Positions 1 through 11,893 of a stretch of 64,000 bases of DNA are shown in pieces. The position numbers were made by a program, and so were the translations under genes. The notes beneath the pieces are model-generated. The model searched no databases and had not been told where the DNA came from. It saw only the letters and a list, made by a program, of their open reading frames with translations. The stretch spans positions 1-64,000 of the forward strand of contig JASBVG010000029.1 in NCBI GenBank assembly GCA_030147505.1, written 5' to 3'. The stretch's first letter is position 1, and every line of letters begins with the position of its first letter. The DNA comes from Tardiphaga sp. Its GTDB lineage: Bacteria > Pseudomonadota > Alphaproteobacteria > Rhizobiales > Xanthobacteraceae.

Positions 1-140
1 AGCGGCAGAGCCCCGTAATGGGCCCGGACGGTGACCCCCGACCACCCGAGTGCAAGGGGATACGTCCTCCCCCGGCCCGCAGGCGCCGCATCTCCATTCC
101 GCTCAATGACGCCTCATGAAGCGCCCCTCGCGAACAAGAC
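1..140 (-). other. Unidentified transcript running out of the window
   Basis: A strong sigma-70-type promoter on the minus strand (147-175) should start an RNA near position 140 that reads leftwards off the window. The first 140 nt are very GC-rich and foldable. All three forward frames of the transcript are open over the last ~95 nt, so I cannot decide between a structured stable RNA and the 5' end of a gene. A possible start is the ATG near position 85 in the transcript's sense, without a convincing ribosome binding site. I do not recognise RNase P RNA, SRP RNA, tmRNA or a known riboswitch. Confidence 0.35.
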
Positions 141-146
141 GGGAGG

Positions 147-175
147 TATATGAGGCGAGATGGGAATTTTGTCAA
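147..175 (-). promoter_or_regulatory. Sigma-70-type promoter, minus strand
   Basis: Reading the minus strand, a perfect TTGACA (-35; plus 170-175) is followed after exactly 17 nt by CATATA (-10; plus 147-152). This near-consensus promoter in a GC-rich genome suggests a strongly expressed RNA or gene starting near position 140. It points away from ppdK, so it serves whatever lies to the left of the window. Confidence 0.6.
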
Positions 176-204
176 GAACAAAATAAGAACGACATAAGGC
201 GCGG

Positions 205-388
205 ACTTCTCCCTCCCTCAAGCCGCGTAGCGGCGCGGCGGGGAGGGTGGTGAGAAGCGAGCGTTCAGCGAGCTTCGAGACGAGTGGGGTCTCTCCCCAC
301 GGAACGACATCACGTGGGGCACCCCACCCGACCTTCGCTTCGCTCAGGCCACCCTCCCGGCTGCGCGGCTTCGCCGCTTGGGGGAGGG
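205..388. repeat. Palindromic intergenic repeat (about 180 bp)
   Basis: The ends are imperfect inverted copies: a CCCTCCCTCAAGCCGCG-type arm near 211 and its reverse-complement-like counterpart ending GGGGGAGGG near 388. An inner palindrome GTGGGGTCTCTCCCCAC lies at 284-300. The architecture matches a common non-coding repeat of Bradyrhizobium-type genomes. Short open frames crossing it (for example 114-545 minus) are not convincing genes. Confidence 0.6.
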
Positions 389-410
389 ATATCAGAGCGT
401 CACTGCCAAC

Positions 411-437
411 AAAAACGGCCGGACTCTCGCCCGGCCG
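411..437 (-). terminator. Rho-independent terminator of ppdK
   Basis: On the minus strand the sequence folds as GGCCGG-loop-CCGGCC followed by G and a run of five T. It lies 27 nt beyond the ppdK stop codon, in the right orientation to end that transcript. Confidence 0.75.
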
Positions 438-463
438 CTTTGCATTTACATTACCCCACCCGC

Positions 464-3379
<2,916 letters not shown>

Positions 3380-3497
3380 GGTTCTCAATCGATCCGGCGA
3401 GAGGATGGAGACAGGAAGGAACCGCCTTACACCACGTTTAGGCGACGTGGTGCAAGCGACGGTGCCGGTAGCTTGTTAAGGAAATGAGTGTCGGAAT

Positions 3498-3656
3498 TTA
3501 GCCGATCTTCAGCAGCTTGAAGACACCGAGGCCGACCAGGCCGATAAAGATGAGATAGATCGCGACAATGAAATTCAGCAGTCGCGGCATCAGCAGAATC
3601 AGAACACCAGCGATGAGGGCGACGATCGGCTGGATATGAGCTGCCGTGATGACCAT
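3498..3656 (-). CDS. DUF3096-family small membrane protein
   Basis: A 52-residue protein that is almost entirely two hydrophobic helices (IVALIAGVLILLMPRLLNFI and VAIYLIFIGLVGL), which is the DUF3096 pattern. Function is unknown; members are inner-membrane proteins. The ATG at 3656 is preceded by GGAG seven bases upstream, so I prefer it to a longer open frame that starts at 3791 and lacks such a signal. It is divergent from the DUF1236 gene, separated by 242 bp. Confidence 0.75.
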   Translation of the reverse strand: MVITAAHIQPIVALIAGVLILLMPRLLNFIVAIYLIFIGLVGLGVFKLLKIG

Positions 3657-3898
3657 GGGGATCTCCGATGCGGTGATGCGATTCGGCGCCCGACGCGCCG
3701 CAGGGATTAGCAACATGAAGACGCGCCGCGCATCAATGGGTTCCCGGTTGCAACGCTGCAATGCATCAAAAAACGGCGCAGCGCCCCACAATTTCCGGAA
3801 CGATCAGGGGCCGCGGGCATTGGCCGACGGTGCAATGACAACTGGCTGGATGGCAGTGCCGGCGGAGCAAGCCGGAGATCGTTATGAAGGAGATCGCA

Positions 3899-4264
3899 AT
3901 GCGTAAGACACTGATTGCAGCAGCCGCCCTGATGGGCATGATGGCCGCGCCTTTCGCCGCGCAAGCCCAGGGCGTCACGGTCGGCGTTTCCGGCGGCGAC
4001 CGGGTGATCGTGGATCAGAACGATCCCGACGGCATCACGGTGCAGGAGCGCCCGGCATTCCGCGAATATGTGGTGCGCGAACGCATCCCGACCTTCAGCG
4101 TACCTGACCGCATCGTGGTCGGCACCACACTGCCGGAGGCGGGTGTAACTTATTATGACGTGCCGCAATCCGTCGCGACCACGCCCTATCGCTACACGGT
4201 CGTGAACGGCCAGACCGTGCTGGTCGAACCGCGCTCGCGCCGCATCGTGCAGGTGATCGATTGA
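3899..4264 (+). CDS. DUF1236-family exported protein
   Basis: A 121-residue protein with a classical signal peptide (MRKTLIAAAALMGMMAAPF, cleavage after about AQA) and a mature part with the DUF1236 features YVVRERIP, YDVPQS and a terminal VNGQTVLVEPRSRRIVQVID-like segment. Presumably periplasmic; the function of the family is not known. The start is the ATG at 3899 with GAAGGAG nine bases upstream; an in-frame ATG five codons earlier lies inside that ribosome binding site. A strong terminator follows. Confidence 0.85.
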   Translation: MRKTLIAAAALMGMMAAPFAAQAQGVTVGVSGGDRVIVDQNDPDGITVQERPAFREYVVRERIPTFSVPDRIVVGTTLPEAGVTYYDVPQSVATTPYRYTVVNGQTVLVEPRSRRIVQVID

Positions 4265-4316
4265 GTTGAACCACTACGAGATTCGTTCGGGCGCCTGTGA
4301 CGGCGACCGGGCGAAG

Positions 4317-4361
4317 AAGCCCCGCCCCGGTTCTCCCCCGGCCGGGCGGGGCTTTTGTTTT
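4317..4361 (+). terminator. Rho-independent terminator after the DUF1236 gene
   Basis: AAGCCCCGCCC (4317-4327) pairs perfectly with GGGCGGGGCTT (4344-4354) and is followed by TTGTTTT. It lies 52 nt after the stop codon. Confidence 0.8.
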
Positions 4362-4377
4362 GTGGACCTCGCTCCCT

Positions 4378-4460
4378 GTAGGATGGGTAGAGCGTAGCGA
4401 AAACCATCGCTTTCCGAGCGCGCCAACGATGGGTTTCGCGAAGACGCTCTACCATCCTAC
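4378..4460. repeat. Palindromic intergenic repeat (GTAGGATGGGTAGAGCG type)
   Basis: GTAGGATGGGTAGAGCGTAG at the left end is the imperfect reverse complement of the right end, which finishes CGCTCTACCATCCTAC. This repeat class is scattered through genomes of the group and encodes nothing recognisable. It fills the gap between two convergent genes. Confidence 0.65.
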
Positions 4461-4466
4461 AGATTG

Positions 4467-5561
4467 CTACCCGCCCTTCAGCATCGACAGGATGTTGTTC
4501 GTCGATTTATACGCGGCCACCGCATTGTCGCGGAAGGCCGGCGTCCAGTTCGACACCAGACGCTCCTCGTCGCTCATGCTGGAATAGACATTGAGAATGC
4601 CGAGACTCAGTTGCGTTGGGTCGCCGCTCTTCTGGCTTGCCTGCAACGCTTCGAGGATCGCGGCGCGGTTGCGCGCGTCCAGCGTCTGCTTGGCCGCAAA
4701 GCTCTCTTCCTGCGAGAACAGGCCATCCTGATTGAGCGACATCGCCGACAGCGAACGATTGTCGATGCCAGAGAGATCGGCCATCTGGCCAGTCTTGCGG
4801 CCGGCGTCGAACACCAGTTCGCCCTTGCCGCTGTCCTTCGCCGCCTTGGCCTGCGCATCGAGCGCGGCACGCACCGTCTTGGCGATGTCGCCGATGGTCT
4901 TCACCGGTGGTGTTTCATCAGGCTGCGCGAGCCAGGCGGCGACGGGATCGTTGGCGATGCCCGACGGCGCCTTGTCCGGCGTCTTCTGCGTGGCCTCCAC
5001 GCCCTTGGCGACGGCGTCGCGCTGCGCGGCCCAGAGCGCGGTGGCTTTTTCCTCGGGACCGGCGGCATCGAGATATTCGGCGGCGGCCTTGTAGAGGCCT
5101 GCGAAATTGCCGGTCAGTTTGGCAGTGCCGGCAGCCGGCGCCATCGCGGCGTTGAAGCGCTGGACGAGTTCGGCGCTCGCGGCTTTCTGTTCGTCGGCGG
5201 TGAAGCCACCGCCATTGTTGGTGGAGATCGCGAACAGTGCGCGGCGATCCAGCGAAGCCAGGTCGACCGTGAGCTTGCCGCTGGCGTCATACGGGCCTTT
5301 GACTTTGGCCGCAGTGTAGAGCCCATCAAGCGCGGTGCGCGTCTCGGCGATCACGGAGGCGATGCTTTTGGCATCACCGGATGCTGCGAGCTGCGCGCGG
5401 GCCGCGTCCGACAGCGTCAGGTTGGTCGCAGCGGAGGACGATGACGACGCGCTCTCATTGGCATTCAGCGCATTGGCCAGTGACGGCTGCGCGGTTGCAG
5501 CGGCGCGGGCATAGGCCGAGCCGTAATTGGCGTAGGGATTGAGACCGGTGACCGAAGTCAT
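4467..5561 (-). CDS. Hypothetical protein with a duplicated EF-hand-like module
   Basis: A 364-residue protein without signal peptide or clear membrane segment. Its first ~50 residues are low-complexity (Ala/Ser/Asn). Two copies of a ~75-residue module can be aligned: residues 69-140 and 225-302. Each has an ALD helix, then D-x-R-x-L-x-A-x-S, then an Asn/Gly/Asp-rich loop (STNNGGGFTADE, SLNQDGLFSQEE) and another helix. The loops resemble EF-hand or calcium-binding loops but are not canonical. I do not recognise a characterised family; similar proteins are annotated hypothetical in related genera. Convergent with the DUF1236 gene across a repeat. Confidence 0.75.
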   Translation of the reverse strand: MTSVTGLNPYANYGSAYARAAATAQPSLANALNANESASSSSSAATNLTLSDAARAQLAASGDAKSIASVIAETRTALDGLYTAAKVKGPYDASGKLTVDLASLDRRALFAISTNNGGGFTADEQKAASAELVQRFNAAMAPAAGTAKLTGNFAGLYKAAAEYLDAAGPEEKATALWAAQRDAVAKGVEATQKTPDKAPSGIANDPVAAWLAQPDETPPVKTIGDIAKTVRAALDAQAKAAKDSGKGELVFDAGRKTGQMADLSGIDNRSLSAMSLNQDGLFSQEESFAAKQTLDARNRAAILEALQASQKSGDPTQLSLGILNVYSSMSDEERLVSNWTPAFRDNAVAAYKSTNNILSMLKGG

Positions 5562-5695
5562 GAGCAGACGCGCCCCATGGGACGGTTAAGAAACCGTTGA
5601 TGGAACCGGACCTTTTCAGGGGATGGTTAATGATTGGTAAATATTGCTGGAGGTGTCGGGATATTTCCAAGATACGGCGTCCTCGCCGCACACTC

Positions 5696-5782
5696 CGTCA
5701 TCCCCGGGCTTGACCCGGGGACCCATCTTAAGCCCCGAGCGCAGCGCAAAGATAGATGGCCGGGTCAGGCCCGGCCATGACG
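5696..5782. repeat. Palindromic repeat (CGTCAT..CCGGGCTTGACCCGGG type)
   Basis: CGTCATCCCCGGGCTTGACC opens the element and GGTCAGGCCCGGCCATGACG closes it as an imperfect inverted copy. Related elements occur at 18068-18189, 22184-22286 and 52307-52338 in this window. It lies between the 3' end of glyS and the divergent upstream gene, and could act as a terminator hairpin for glyS. Confidence 0.65.
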
Positions 5783-5806
5783 TGGGAGAGGACGGAGCGT
5801 CGCCGC

Positions 5807-8116
5807 TCAGTCCTGAATCTTCGAGAAATCCGCCACTGCGCGCGTGGCGGCCCTGATCTCGTTCAGGAGCTTCAGACGATTTTCGCGGACCGCTGCGTCA
5901 TCATCATTCACCTTCACCTTGTCGAAGAACGCATCCACCGCCGGGCGCAGCTTGGCCATCGCCGCCATGGCGCCGGCAAAGTCTTCCTTCGCCACCGCAG
6001 CACTTGCTTCCGGCCCGACTTTGGCGATGGCCTTGGCCAGCGCCTTCTCTTCATCGAGCTTGAACAGCGCGGCGTCGGGCGCACCGTCGAAGCTGCGCTT
6101 GTCCTTCTTCTCCTCGATGGTGAGGATGTTGTTCGCACGCTTGGTGCCGGCCAGCAGGTTCTTGCCGTCGTCGCTGTCGAGGAATTTGCCGAGCGCCTCG
6201 ACGCGTCGGACCACCATCAACAGATCGTCCTGCCCGCCGAGCGCGAACACGGCATCGACCAGATCGTGACGCGCGCCCTGATCACGGAGCTGGACTTTGA
6301 GACGGTCGGCGAAGAAGGCGAGGAGGCTCTCGCAAACTTTGCTTGGCGTTTCCAAGACGACAAAGAATTCACCAATATCGAATTTGAAATCTTCCTTCTT
6401 ACCCTCAGCAAACTTCGCGACGCTGAATTCTTCTTTCATCAACCCGTAAACGACGTCGCTCTCTACACCAGGAAAAATGACATCGATCGGTCCATCGTCG
6501 GTCGTAGGCGCTCGCGTTAAATGAACAAAATTTCCGTAGTCATAAAGTCGATCCTGCTCCCAAGACGTTAGGAGCAGACCGCAGAACGCTTCCAGCAAAA
6601 GCGGAAGCATCCGTGCATTCACCTCGTTTTCAATAACGAGTCTGATAATACCTAGTGCGGCGCGACGCAGTGCAAAAGGATCTTTCGATCCAGTCGGTTT
6701 TTCGTTGATTGCCCAAAAACCAACGAGCGTATCGAGCTTATCGGCAACTGCCACAGCGATACTCACCGGATCGGTCGGCACACTGTCACCGGCACCCTGC
6801 GGCTTCCAGTGATCCTCGCTCGCAGCAGCTACAGACGCGTCTTCGTTCTGCGCCAGCGCGTAGTACTTGCCCATCAGACCCTGCAGTTCAGGAAATTCGC
6901 CAACGACTTCCGTCAGCAAATCCGCCTTGGCTAGCTGTGCCGCACGCTTCGTCTTCGCCGGATCGGCGCCGACCAGCGGTGCGATCTCGCCGGCCAGACG
7001 CTCGATGCGCTTGATGCGCTCGGCCTGGGTGCCGAGCTTCTCGTGAAACACGATCTGATCGAATTTCGGCAACCGGTCTTCCAGCCTCGTCTTCAGATCA
7101 GTCTCATAGAAGAACTTCGCGTCCGACAGGCGCGCGCGGATGACGCGTTCATTGCCGGCGATGATGGCAGCGCCGCCATCACTGGCTTCGATATTCGCCG
7201 TGAGGATGAACTTGTTGGTGAGCTTTTCCGTCTTCGGATCGCGCACCACAAAGCATTTCTGGTTGGCACGGATGGTGGCGCGGATCACCTCGTCGGGGAT
7301 CGACAGGAAGTCCGCATCGAACGAGCCCATCAGCACCACCGGCCATTCGACCAGGCCGGCAACTTCATCCAGCAATGCTGGATCCTCGACCAGCTCAAAG
7401 CCCTGCGCGAAGGTCAGCTGGCGCGCATCAGCAAGGATGATCTCCTTGCGCCGCTCGGGATCGAGCACGACCTTGGCATGCTGCAGCTTGGCGACGTAAT
7501 CGTCGAAGCGACGCACCTCGATCTCGCTGGGGGCGAGAAAGCGATGACCACGCGTGGTCTGGCCGATGCTGACGCCGGGGAGATCGAATTTCACGATCTC
7601 CGGCTCCTCGGTCTCGATACCGAAGGTGGCGACGATGGAATGCAGCGGACGCACCCAGGTCAGAGCGCTCGACTTGATCGACGCCTCGCCCCAGCGCATC
7701 TGCTTCGGCCACGGGAAGGTGCGGATCACCATCGGCAGGATTTCGGCCAGCACATCGATGGCCGGCTTGCCCGGCTTCTCGGTCAGCGCGATGTAGAAAT
7801 CACCCTTGGGATCGCGCTGGATTTTGGCTTCGTCGATCGAGTTCAGGCCGGTGGCTTTCAGGAAGCCGGCAATCGCGGCTTCGGCGCCGCCGACGCGCGG
7901 ACCCTTGCGCTCCTGCTTGAGGTCCGGCTGGCGCGCGGGGATGCCATGCACCGTGAGCGCGAGGCGGCGCGGCGTCGCAAAGGCTTTTGCGCCTTCATAG
8001 ACGAGGCCGGCATCGACGAGCTTGTCGGTGACCATGCGGCGCAGGTCTTCCGCCGCCTTGGCCTGCATGCGGGCGGGGATTTCTTCGGAGAACAGTTCGA
8101 GGAGAAGATCGGGCAT
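5807..8116 (-). CDS. glyS: Glycine-tRNA ligase beta subunit with internal insertion
   Basis: Beta subunit of the alpha2beta2 glycyl-tRNA synthetase; with GlyQ it charges tRNA-Gly. The 769-residue product starts [17 protein letters not shown] and shows typical blocks [47 protein letters not shown] and [15 protein letters not shown]. Most homologues are about 690-700 residues. The excess lies around residues 500-597 (6326-6620), between [12 protein letters not shown] and [17 protein letters not shown], in a stretch with unusually low GC (my count 47% over 6361-6720). The reading frame stays intact. The ATG overlaps the glyQ stop as TGATG, so translation is coupled; ORF starts further upstream lie inside glyQ. 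Confidence 0.95.
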   Translation of the reverse strand: MPDLLLELFSEEIPARMQAKAAEDLRRMVTDKLVDAGLVYEGAKAFATPRRLALTVHGIPARQPDLKQERKGPRVGGAEAAIAGFLKATGLNSIDEAKIQRDPKGDFYIALTEKPGKPAIDVLAEILPMVIRTFPWPKQMRWGEASIKSSALTWVRPLHSIVATFGIETEEPEIVKFDLPGVSIGQTTRGHRFLAPSEIEVRRFDDYVAKLQHAKVVLDPERRKEIILADARQLTFAQGFELVEDPALLDEVAGLVEWPVVLMGSFDADFLSIPDEVIRATIRANQKCFVVRDPKTEKLTNKFILTANIEASDGGAAIIAGNERVIRARLSDAKFFYETDLKTRLEDRLPKFDQIVFHEKLGTQAERIKRIERLAGEIAPLVGADPAKTKRAAQLAKADLLTEVVGEFPELQGLMGKYYALAQNEDASVAAASEDHWKPQGAGDSVPTDPVSIAVAVADKLDTLVGFWAINEKPTGSKDPFALRRAALGIIRLVIENEVNARMLPLLLEAFCGLLLTSWEQDRLYDYGNFVHLTRAPTTDDGPIDVIFPGVESDVVYGLMKEEFSVAKFAEGKKEDFKFDIGEFFVVLETPSKVCESLLAFFADRLKVQLRDQGARHDLVDAVFALGGQDDLLMVVRRVEALGKFLDSDDGKNLLAGTKRANNILTIEEKKDKRSFDGAPDAALFKLDEEKALAKAIAKVGPEASAAVAKEDFAGAMAAMAKLRPAVDAFFDKVKVNDDDAAVRENRLKLLNEIRAATRAVADFSKIQD

Positions 8117-9051
8117 CAGGCAGCGCTTCCGGCTTCGGTCTTGGTCCACGCCTCGCCGCAAGCCTTGGCCAGCTCGCGCACGCGCATGATATAGCTCTGG
8201 CGTTCGGTGACGGAGATCACGCCGCGCGCATCGAGCAGATTGAAAACATGGCTGGCCTTGATGCACTGGTCATAGGCCGGCAGCGCCATCAGATGTTCCT
8301 CGCGCTTGTCGCTCTTCCAGCCGGCGGCGAGATACTTCTGGCAAGCCTCTTCCGCCATCTTGAACTGTTGGAACAGCATCGCGGTGTCGGCGTGTTCAAA
8401 ATTGTGCCGCGAATATTCCTGCTCGGCCTGCAGGAAGACGTCGCCATAGGTCACCTTCTCGGCGCCTTCGCGGCCGTTGAAGTTGAGGTCATAGACGCGG
8501 TCGACGCCCTGCACATACATCGCAAGACGCTCGAGGCCGTAAGTGAGCTCGCCCGCCACAGGGGCGCATTCGACGCCGGCGACCTGCTGGAAATAAGTGA
8601 ACTGCGAGACTTCCATGCCGTCGCACCAGCATTCCCAGCCGAGGCCCCAGGCGCCCAGCGTCGGGCTCTCCCAGTCGTCCTCGACAAAGCGGACGTCATG
8701 CAGGGCGGTGTCGATGCCGATGGCCTTCAGGGACTGCAGATAGAGGTCCTGCAGATTCGCCGGCGACGGCTTCATGATCACCTGGAACTGGTAATAATGC
8801 TGCAGCCGGTTCGGGTTTTCGCCATAGCGGCCATCCTTCGGCCGGCGCGACGGCTGCACATAGGCGGCCTTCCACGGCTTCGGACCAAGGGCGCGGAGCG
8901 TGGTGGCGGGATGGAAGGTGCCGGCGCCCATTTCCATGTCATAGGGCTGCAGGATGACGCAGCCTTGCTCGGCCCAGAACCGCTGCAGAGCGAGAATGAA
9001 ACCCTGGAACGAACGTTCCGGGCGCATATGCGGAGGCAGGGAGTCCGTCAT
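8116..9051 (-). CDS. glyQ: Glycine-tRNA ligase alpha subunit
   Basis: Catalytic alpha subunit of the heterotetrameric glycyl-tRNA synthetase, 311 residues, the usual size. Diagnostic motifs are [20 protein letters not shown], the [20 protein letters not shown] motif 2 region, and [21 protein letters not shown] chose the ATG at 9051 ([16 protein letters not shown]); the longer frame to 9234 has no homology-like sequence. The stop TGA shares one base with the glyS start. A 243-bp leader separates it from the small upstream gene, so it may have its own promoter. Confidence 0.96.
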   Translation of the reverse strand: MTDSLPPHMRPERSFQGFILALQRFWAEQGCVILQPYDMEMGAGTFHPATTLRALGPKPWKAAYVQPSRRPKDGRYGENPNRLQHYYQFQVIMKPSPANLQDLYLQSLKAIGIDTALHDVRFVEDDWESPTLGAWGLGWECWCDGMEVSQFTYFQQVAGVECAPVAGELTYGLERLAMYVQGVDRVYDLNFNGREGAEKVTYGDVFLQAEQEYSRHNFEHADTAMLFQQFKMAEEACQKYLAAGWKSDKREEHLMALPAYDQCIKASHVFNLLDARGVISVTERQSYIMRVRELAKACGEAWTKTEAGSAA

Positions 9052-9294
9052 GTTTTTGGGTGTATCCGGGCCGGTTTTTCGGGATTTGCCGTCAGATTCG
9101 CCAAGAGACTTGAAGAGCGGTTTCAGGACAGCTGAGGCGCGCGGACCGTATCCACAGGGGCTTGTGGAATCAAGGCGATAGGCCGCGGGGCGGAACGAAA
9201 GCGGCCCTGGCGGCGTTGATCCGGCGAACCCCAAGTTGATCGCCGGTCAGGAGGACATGCCCGTCCCCCGCCGGCGTTTTCGTTTGGGCGGGCG

Positions 9295-9501
9295 TCAGCC
9301 CGGTCGATAGGCGCCGGTGACGGGATCGCGGCGGAGGGTCTTGGCTTCGGTGGCTGATGTCTCGGCCATCCGGGCCTGACGGGCCGCATCGAGTTCCTGA
9401 TTGACGCGCTTCACGGTGCGATAGGCCCAACGGACCACAGCAGCGCTTCCGAGCGCACCCGCAATGGCGACCAGCGGCGGCATTTTAGTGTCCTTGCTCA
9501 T
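9295..9501 (-). CDS. Small conserved membrane-anchored protein
   Basis: A 68-residue protein with one hydrophobic helix (LVAIAGALGSAAVVRWAY, about residues 10-27) followed by a charged helical segment (VKRVNQELDAARQARMAE) and a polar tail ending DPVTGAYRPG. Its position between the S49 peptidase and glyQ, 48 bp after the peptidase, suggests co-transcription. Function is unknown; I recognise only that such proteins recur in related genera. Confidence 0.65.
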   Translation of the reverse strand: MSKDTKMPPLVAIAGALGSAAVVRWAYRTVKRVNQELDAARQARMAETSATEAKTLRRDPVTGAYRPG

Positions 9502-9549
9502 GACGAGCCCCCTTCCCGGTAACTTCGCTCAGGCCGCCTCGGTTCGCAA

Positions 9550-10434
9550 TCAAAACCCGTAGCGCGACCACAACGCGCGGGTTTCCAGCGAGGACACGAT
9601 CTGGTCCGGCAGATCGGTCAGGCCGCGAAGTTCCAGATGTGCGCCGCTGGAGGATTTTCGGCCGAGCAGGTTCGACAGCATCCCGGTCGGCTGAGCGATC
9701 ACCGGCATCTTCACCTCGTCGCCGTAGCGAGAGCGAAGCACCGAGCGCAAATCGCCGATGGCATCGACCAGACCGTATTCCACGGACTTCTCGCCAGCCC
9801 AATAGGCACCCGAGAACAACTCGTCCTCCGGCCCCTTCAGCCTGTTGCCACGGCTTTCCTTCACAAGACCGATGAAGATTGCGTGGATCTCGCGCTGAAG
9901 CGATTTTAACCGGGCGACATCGTCGGGGTTTTCCGGCTGGAACGGATCGAGCATCGCCTTGTGCTCGCCCGCCGTATAGAGGCGCCGTTCGACGCCGATC
10001 TTCCTGATCAGCTCCTGAAAGCCGAAGGTGCCGCCGACCACACCGATGGAGCCGGTGATGGATGACGGATCGACGAAAATCTCATCGCCGGCGCAGGCGA
10101 TCATGTAGCCGCCGGAGGCGGCGACATCCTCGACGAAGACGAACACCGGCAGCTTCTTTTCGGCGGCAAGCTGACGGATGCGCAGATAAATTTGCCGTGA
10201 TTGCACCGGCGAGCCGCCGGGCGAATTCACCACGAGCGCGACGGCTTTCGCATTCTTCGTCGCGAAGGCTTTATCCAGCAATTTGCCGATGCCAGCGAGC
10301 GACATACCCGGCCGTAGCGGCGTTACTGCACCGATGGTGCCGGACAAACGGACAACCGGGACCACGGATGTCGCGCGACGGAAACGCGCAGGCAGCAGCC
10401 TTGAGATCGCCGCTTTCAAACTGGATTCGCTCAT
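9550..10434 (-). CDS. S49-family (SohB/SppA-type) peptidase
   Basis: A 294-residue serine peptidase of the ClpP/crotonase fold. The catalytic dyad is visible: Ser107 in VAASGGYM and Lys159 in AGEHKAMLDPF, with the oxyanion region SPGGSPVQS (71-79). It resembles the short bacterial SppA type; no signal peptide or transmembrane helix is evident, so it is probably cytoplasmic or peripherally bound. A role in clearing signal peptides or misfolded membrane proteins is the family inference. The ATG at 10434 has GAGGTAA seven bases upstream. Confidence 0.9.
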   Translation of the reverse strand: MSESSLKAAISRLLPARFRRATSVVPVVRLSGTIGAVTPLRPGMSLAGIGKLLDKAFATKNAKAVALVVNSPGGSPVQSRQIYLRIRQLAAEKKLPVFVFVEDVAASGGYMIACAGDEIFVDPSSITGSIGVVGGTFGFQELIRKIGVERRLYTAGEHKAMLDPFQPENPDDVARLKSLQREIHAIFIGLVKESRGNRLKGPEDELFSGAYWAGEKSVEYGLVDAIGDLRSVLRSRYGDEVKMPVIAQPTGMLSNLLGRKSSSGAHLELRGLTDLPDQIVSSLETRALWSRYGF

Positions 10435-10543
10435 ACAGAGTTACCTCGAGATTAATCAACTTTTATCACGCGCCTGTCATTGAACGGGCAGAGACTTTCA
10501 GCGTTTGCAAACCATAATTGCCAAACGCGCAGCGGGAGTGAAC

Positions 10544-10642
10544 ATGAAGATCTATCTGCTGATGCTGCTCATCGGCACGCTGCTCACGGCGATCCACTTC
10601 ACGTCGTCGCCGCAGAAGCATTCCGAAACGGCTCCTCAATAA
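10544..10642 (+). CDS. Very small single-helix membrane protein
   Basis: Thirty-two codons, ATG to TAA, preceded by GGGAG at a good distance. The product begins MKIYLLMLLIGTLLTAIHF, one hydrophobic helix, and ends with a short polar tail. It lies alone in the gap between the divergent S49 peptidase gene and the convergent methyltransferase gene. Too small for family assignment; the ribosome binding site and helix make it a believable small protein of unknown function. Confidence 0.5.
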   Translation: MKIYLLMLLIGTLLTAIHFTSSPQKHSETAPQ

Positions 10643-10674
10643 ACGAACACGGCGCATCGTTCACAGCGATGCTT

Positions 10675-11442
10675 CTAAAGTTCTGACCATGGCAGCGCCG
10701 CCCGCCCCGCCAGGATTTCCTGGATATAATCGTCGGGCGCCCCCTTCGCATCCCGGAGTGCAATGCCGGGGTGAATTGCCGCAGGTGCCCTTCCCCCCTT
10801 CACTGCACGCACGAGAATTCGAATTGCCGGCGCCAATGCATCCCCATGCACGGGCATCAGCGCGAGCGAGCCGAAGCCACGATCGAGCGCCTTGAGCACA
10901 TCGGCGATTCCATCCGCACGCCAGATCATCGTCAGCACGCCGCCAGATTTCAGCAACCGGCGCGCGGCGTGGACCCACGTCGCGAGCGTCTCCTCTGTCG
11001 CCACATGCGCGATCTCACGCGTCTTGTCCGGCGAAGCGCGATGGCGCGCGGAATCGTTGAACGGCGGATTCATCAGAATGACATCGGCGCTGTCGGGAAG
11101 CAGACCGGCGGCGGCGAAAGTCTCGGCATTCGATGCGAGGTCGAGGGTGACGACCTCGGCGGCAATGCCATTGGCCTCGGCATTGTGGCGCGCGAGACCG
11201 GCGAAGTCCGGATTGATTTCGATCAAGGCGAGGGAGAGGCCGGGCACACGTTTGGCGACGGCCAGGCCCGCCGTCCCGACACCTGCGCCAAAATCGACCA
11301 CCCGCTGGCCCGGGCTTGCCGATGTCGCAGCGGCCAGCAAGATTGCATCGTGACCGGCGCGATGGCCGGAGGCCGGCTGCCGCAGCAGCAACTTGCCACC
11401 CAGCACCCGGTCATCCGTAGTCGCGACTGCATCCGGCATCAT
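10675..11442 (-). CDS. TrmN6-like tRNA1(Val) adenine-N6 methyltransferase
   Basis: A 255-residue class I SAM-dependent methyltransferase. VVDFGAGVGTAGLAVA is the SAM-binding motif I and ILMNPPFND the NPPF catalytic motif of N6-adenine methyltransferases, which places it near E. coli YfiC/TrmN6 (m6A37 of tRNA1-Val). The exact substrate is inferred from family. Its start overlaps the stop of the upstream DUF2007 gene by four bases (ATGA), so the two are translationally coupled. Confidence 0.85.
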   Translation of the reverse strand: MMPDAVATTDDRVLGGKLLLRQPASGHRAGHDAILLAAATSASPGQRVVDFGAGVGTAGLAVAKRVPGLSLALIEINPDFAGLARHNAEANGIAAEVVTLDLASNAETFAAAGLLPDSADVILMNPPFNDSARHRASPDKTREIAHVATEETLATWVHAARRLLKSGGVLTMIWRADGIADVLKALDRGFGSLALMPVHGDALAPAIRILVRAVKGGRAPAAIHPGIALRDAKGAPDDYIQEILAGRAALPWSEL

Positions 11443-11687
11443 TCGCCCTCAGCGCGCAATTCATGCGCGAGCCCGGCTTCGGTCAGAAGTGCGCGAGCCT
11501 GCCTGGCATCGTCCTCATGCACCAGAATCCGGCGAGGAATGACGCCGAGCGAGCCTTCCAGGACGCTCATATTCTGGTCCAGCACCAGATGATGGATGTT
11601 TGCGCCGTCGAGCAACGCGCCCACCGCCGAGACCAGCACCATGTCGTTCGTCCGCACAATTTCGCGCAATTGACCACCATTCCTCAT
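11439..11687 (-). CDS. DUF2007-family protein
   Basis: An 82-residue protein with the DUF2007 pattern: L-R-x-x-R-T-N-D, a hydrophobic helix with GALLDGANI, then LDQNMSVLEGSLGVIPRRILV. The family is called a putative signal-transducing protein but has no proven role. It is often paired with the downstream methyltransferase in this group, and the four-base overlap here supports a joint transcript. Confidence 0.8.
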   Translation of the reverse strand: MRNGGQLREIVRTNDMVLVSAVGALLDGANIHHLVLDQNMSVLEGSLGVIPRRILVHEDDARQARALLTEAGLAHELRAEGE

Positions 11688-11893
11688 TTCACGGCCCGTA
11701 TCTCCGGATTTGATCCGGGTTCCCTAGCCCTTGCCGCGTCCCTGCGCAGTTCCTATTCTGCGGACATATTGTCTAACCGGCCCGGTCTGCGCATGAATTT
11801 ACATGATTTTCGCGCGAATTCGGCCTATCAGGGCGTGCGCGCCGGCCGGCCACGGCCGCCCGCGCGCAGATTTTGCAATTCGGAGACTACAGC

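Noticed and set aside
3690-3745. EcfG-type general stress promoter for the DUF3096 gene
   Set aside because: The minus strand has GGAAC, but 16 nt later it reads CGTC rather than CGTT. One weak match is not enough; the same search before the CsbD gene (33319-33460) also gave no clean hit.
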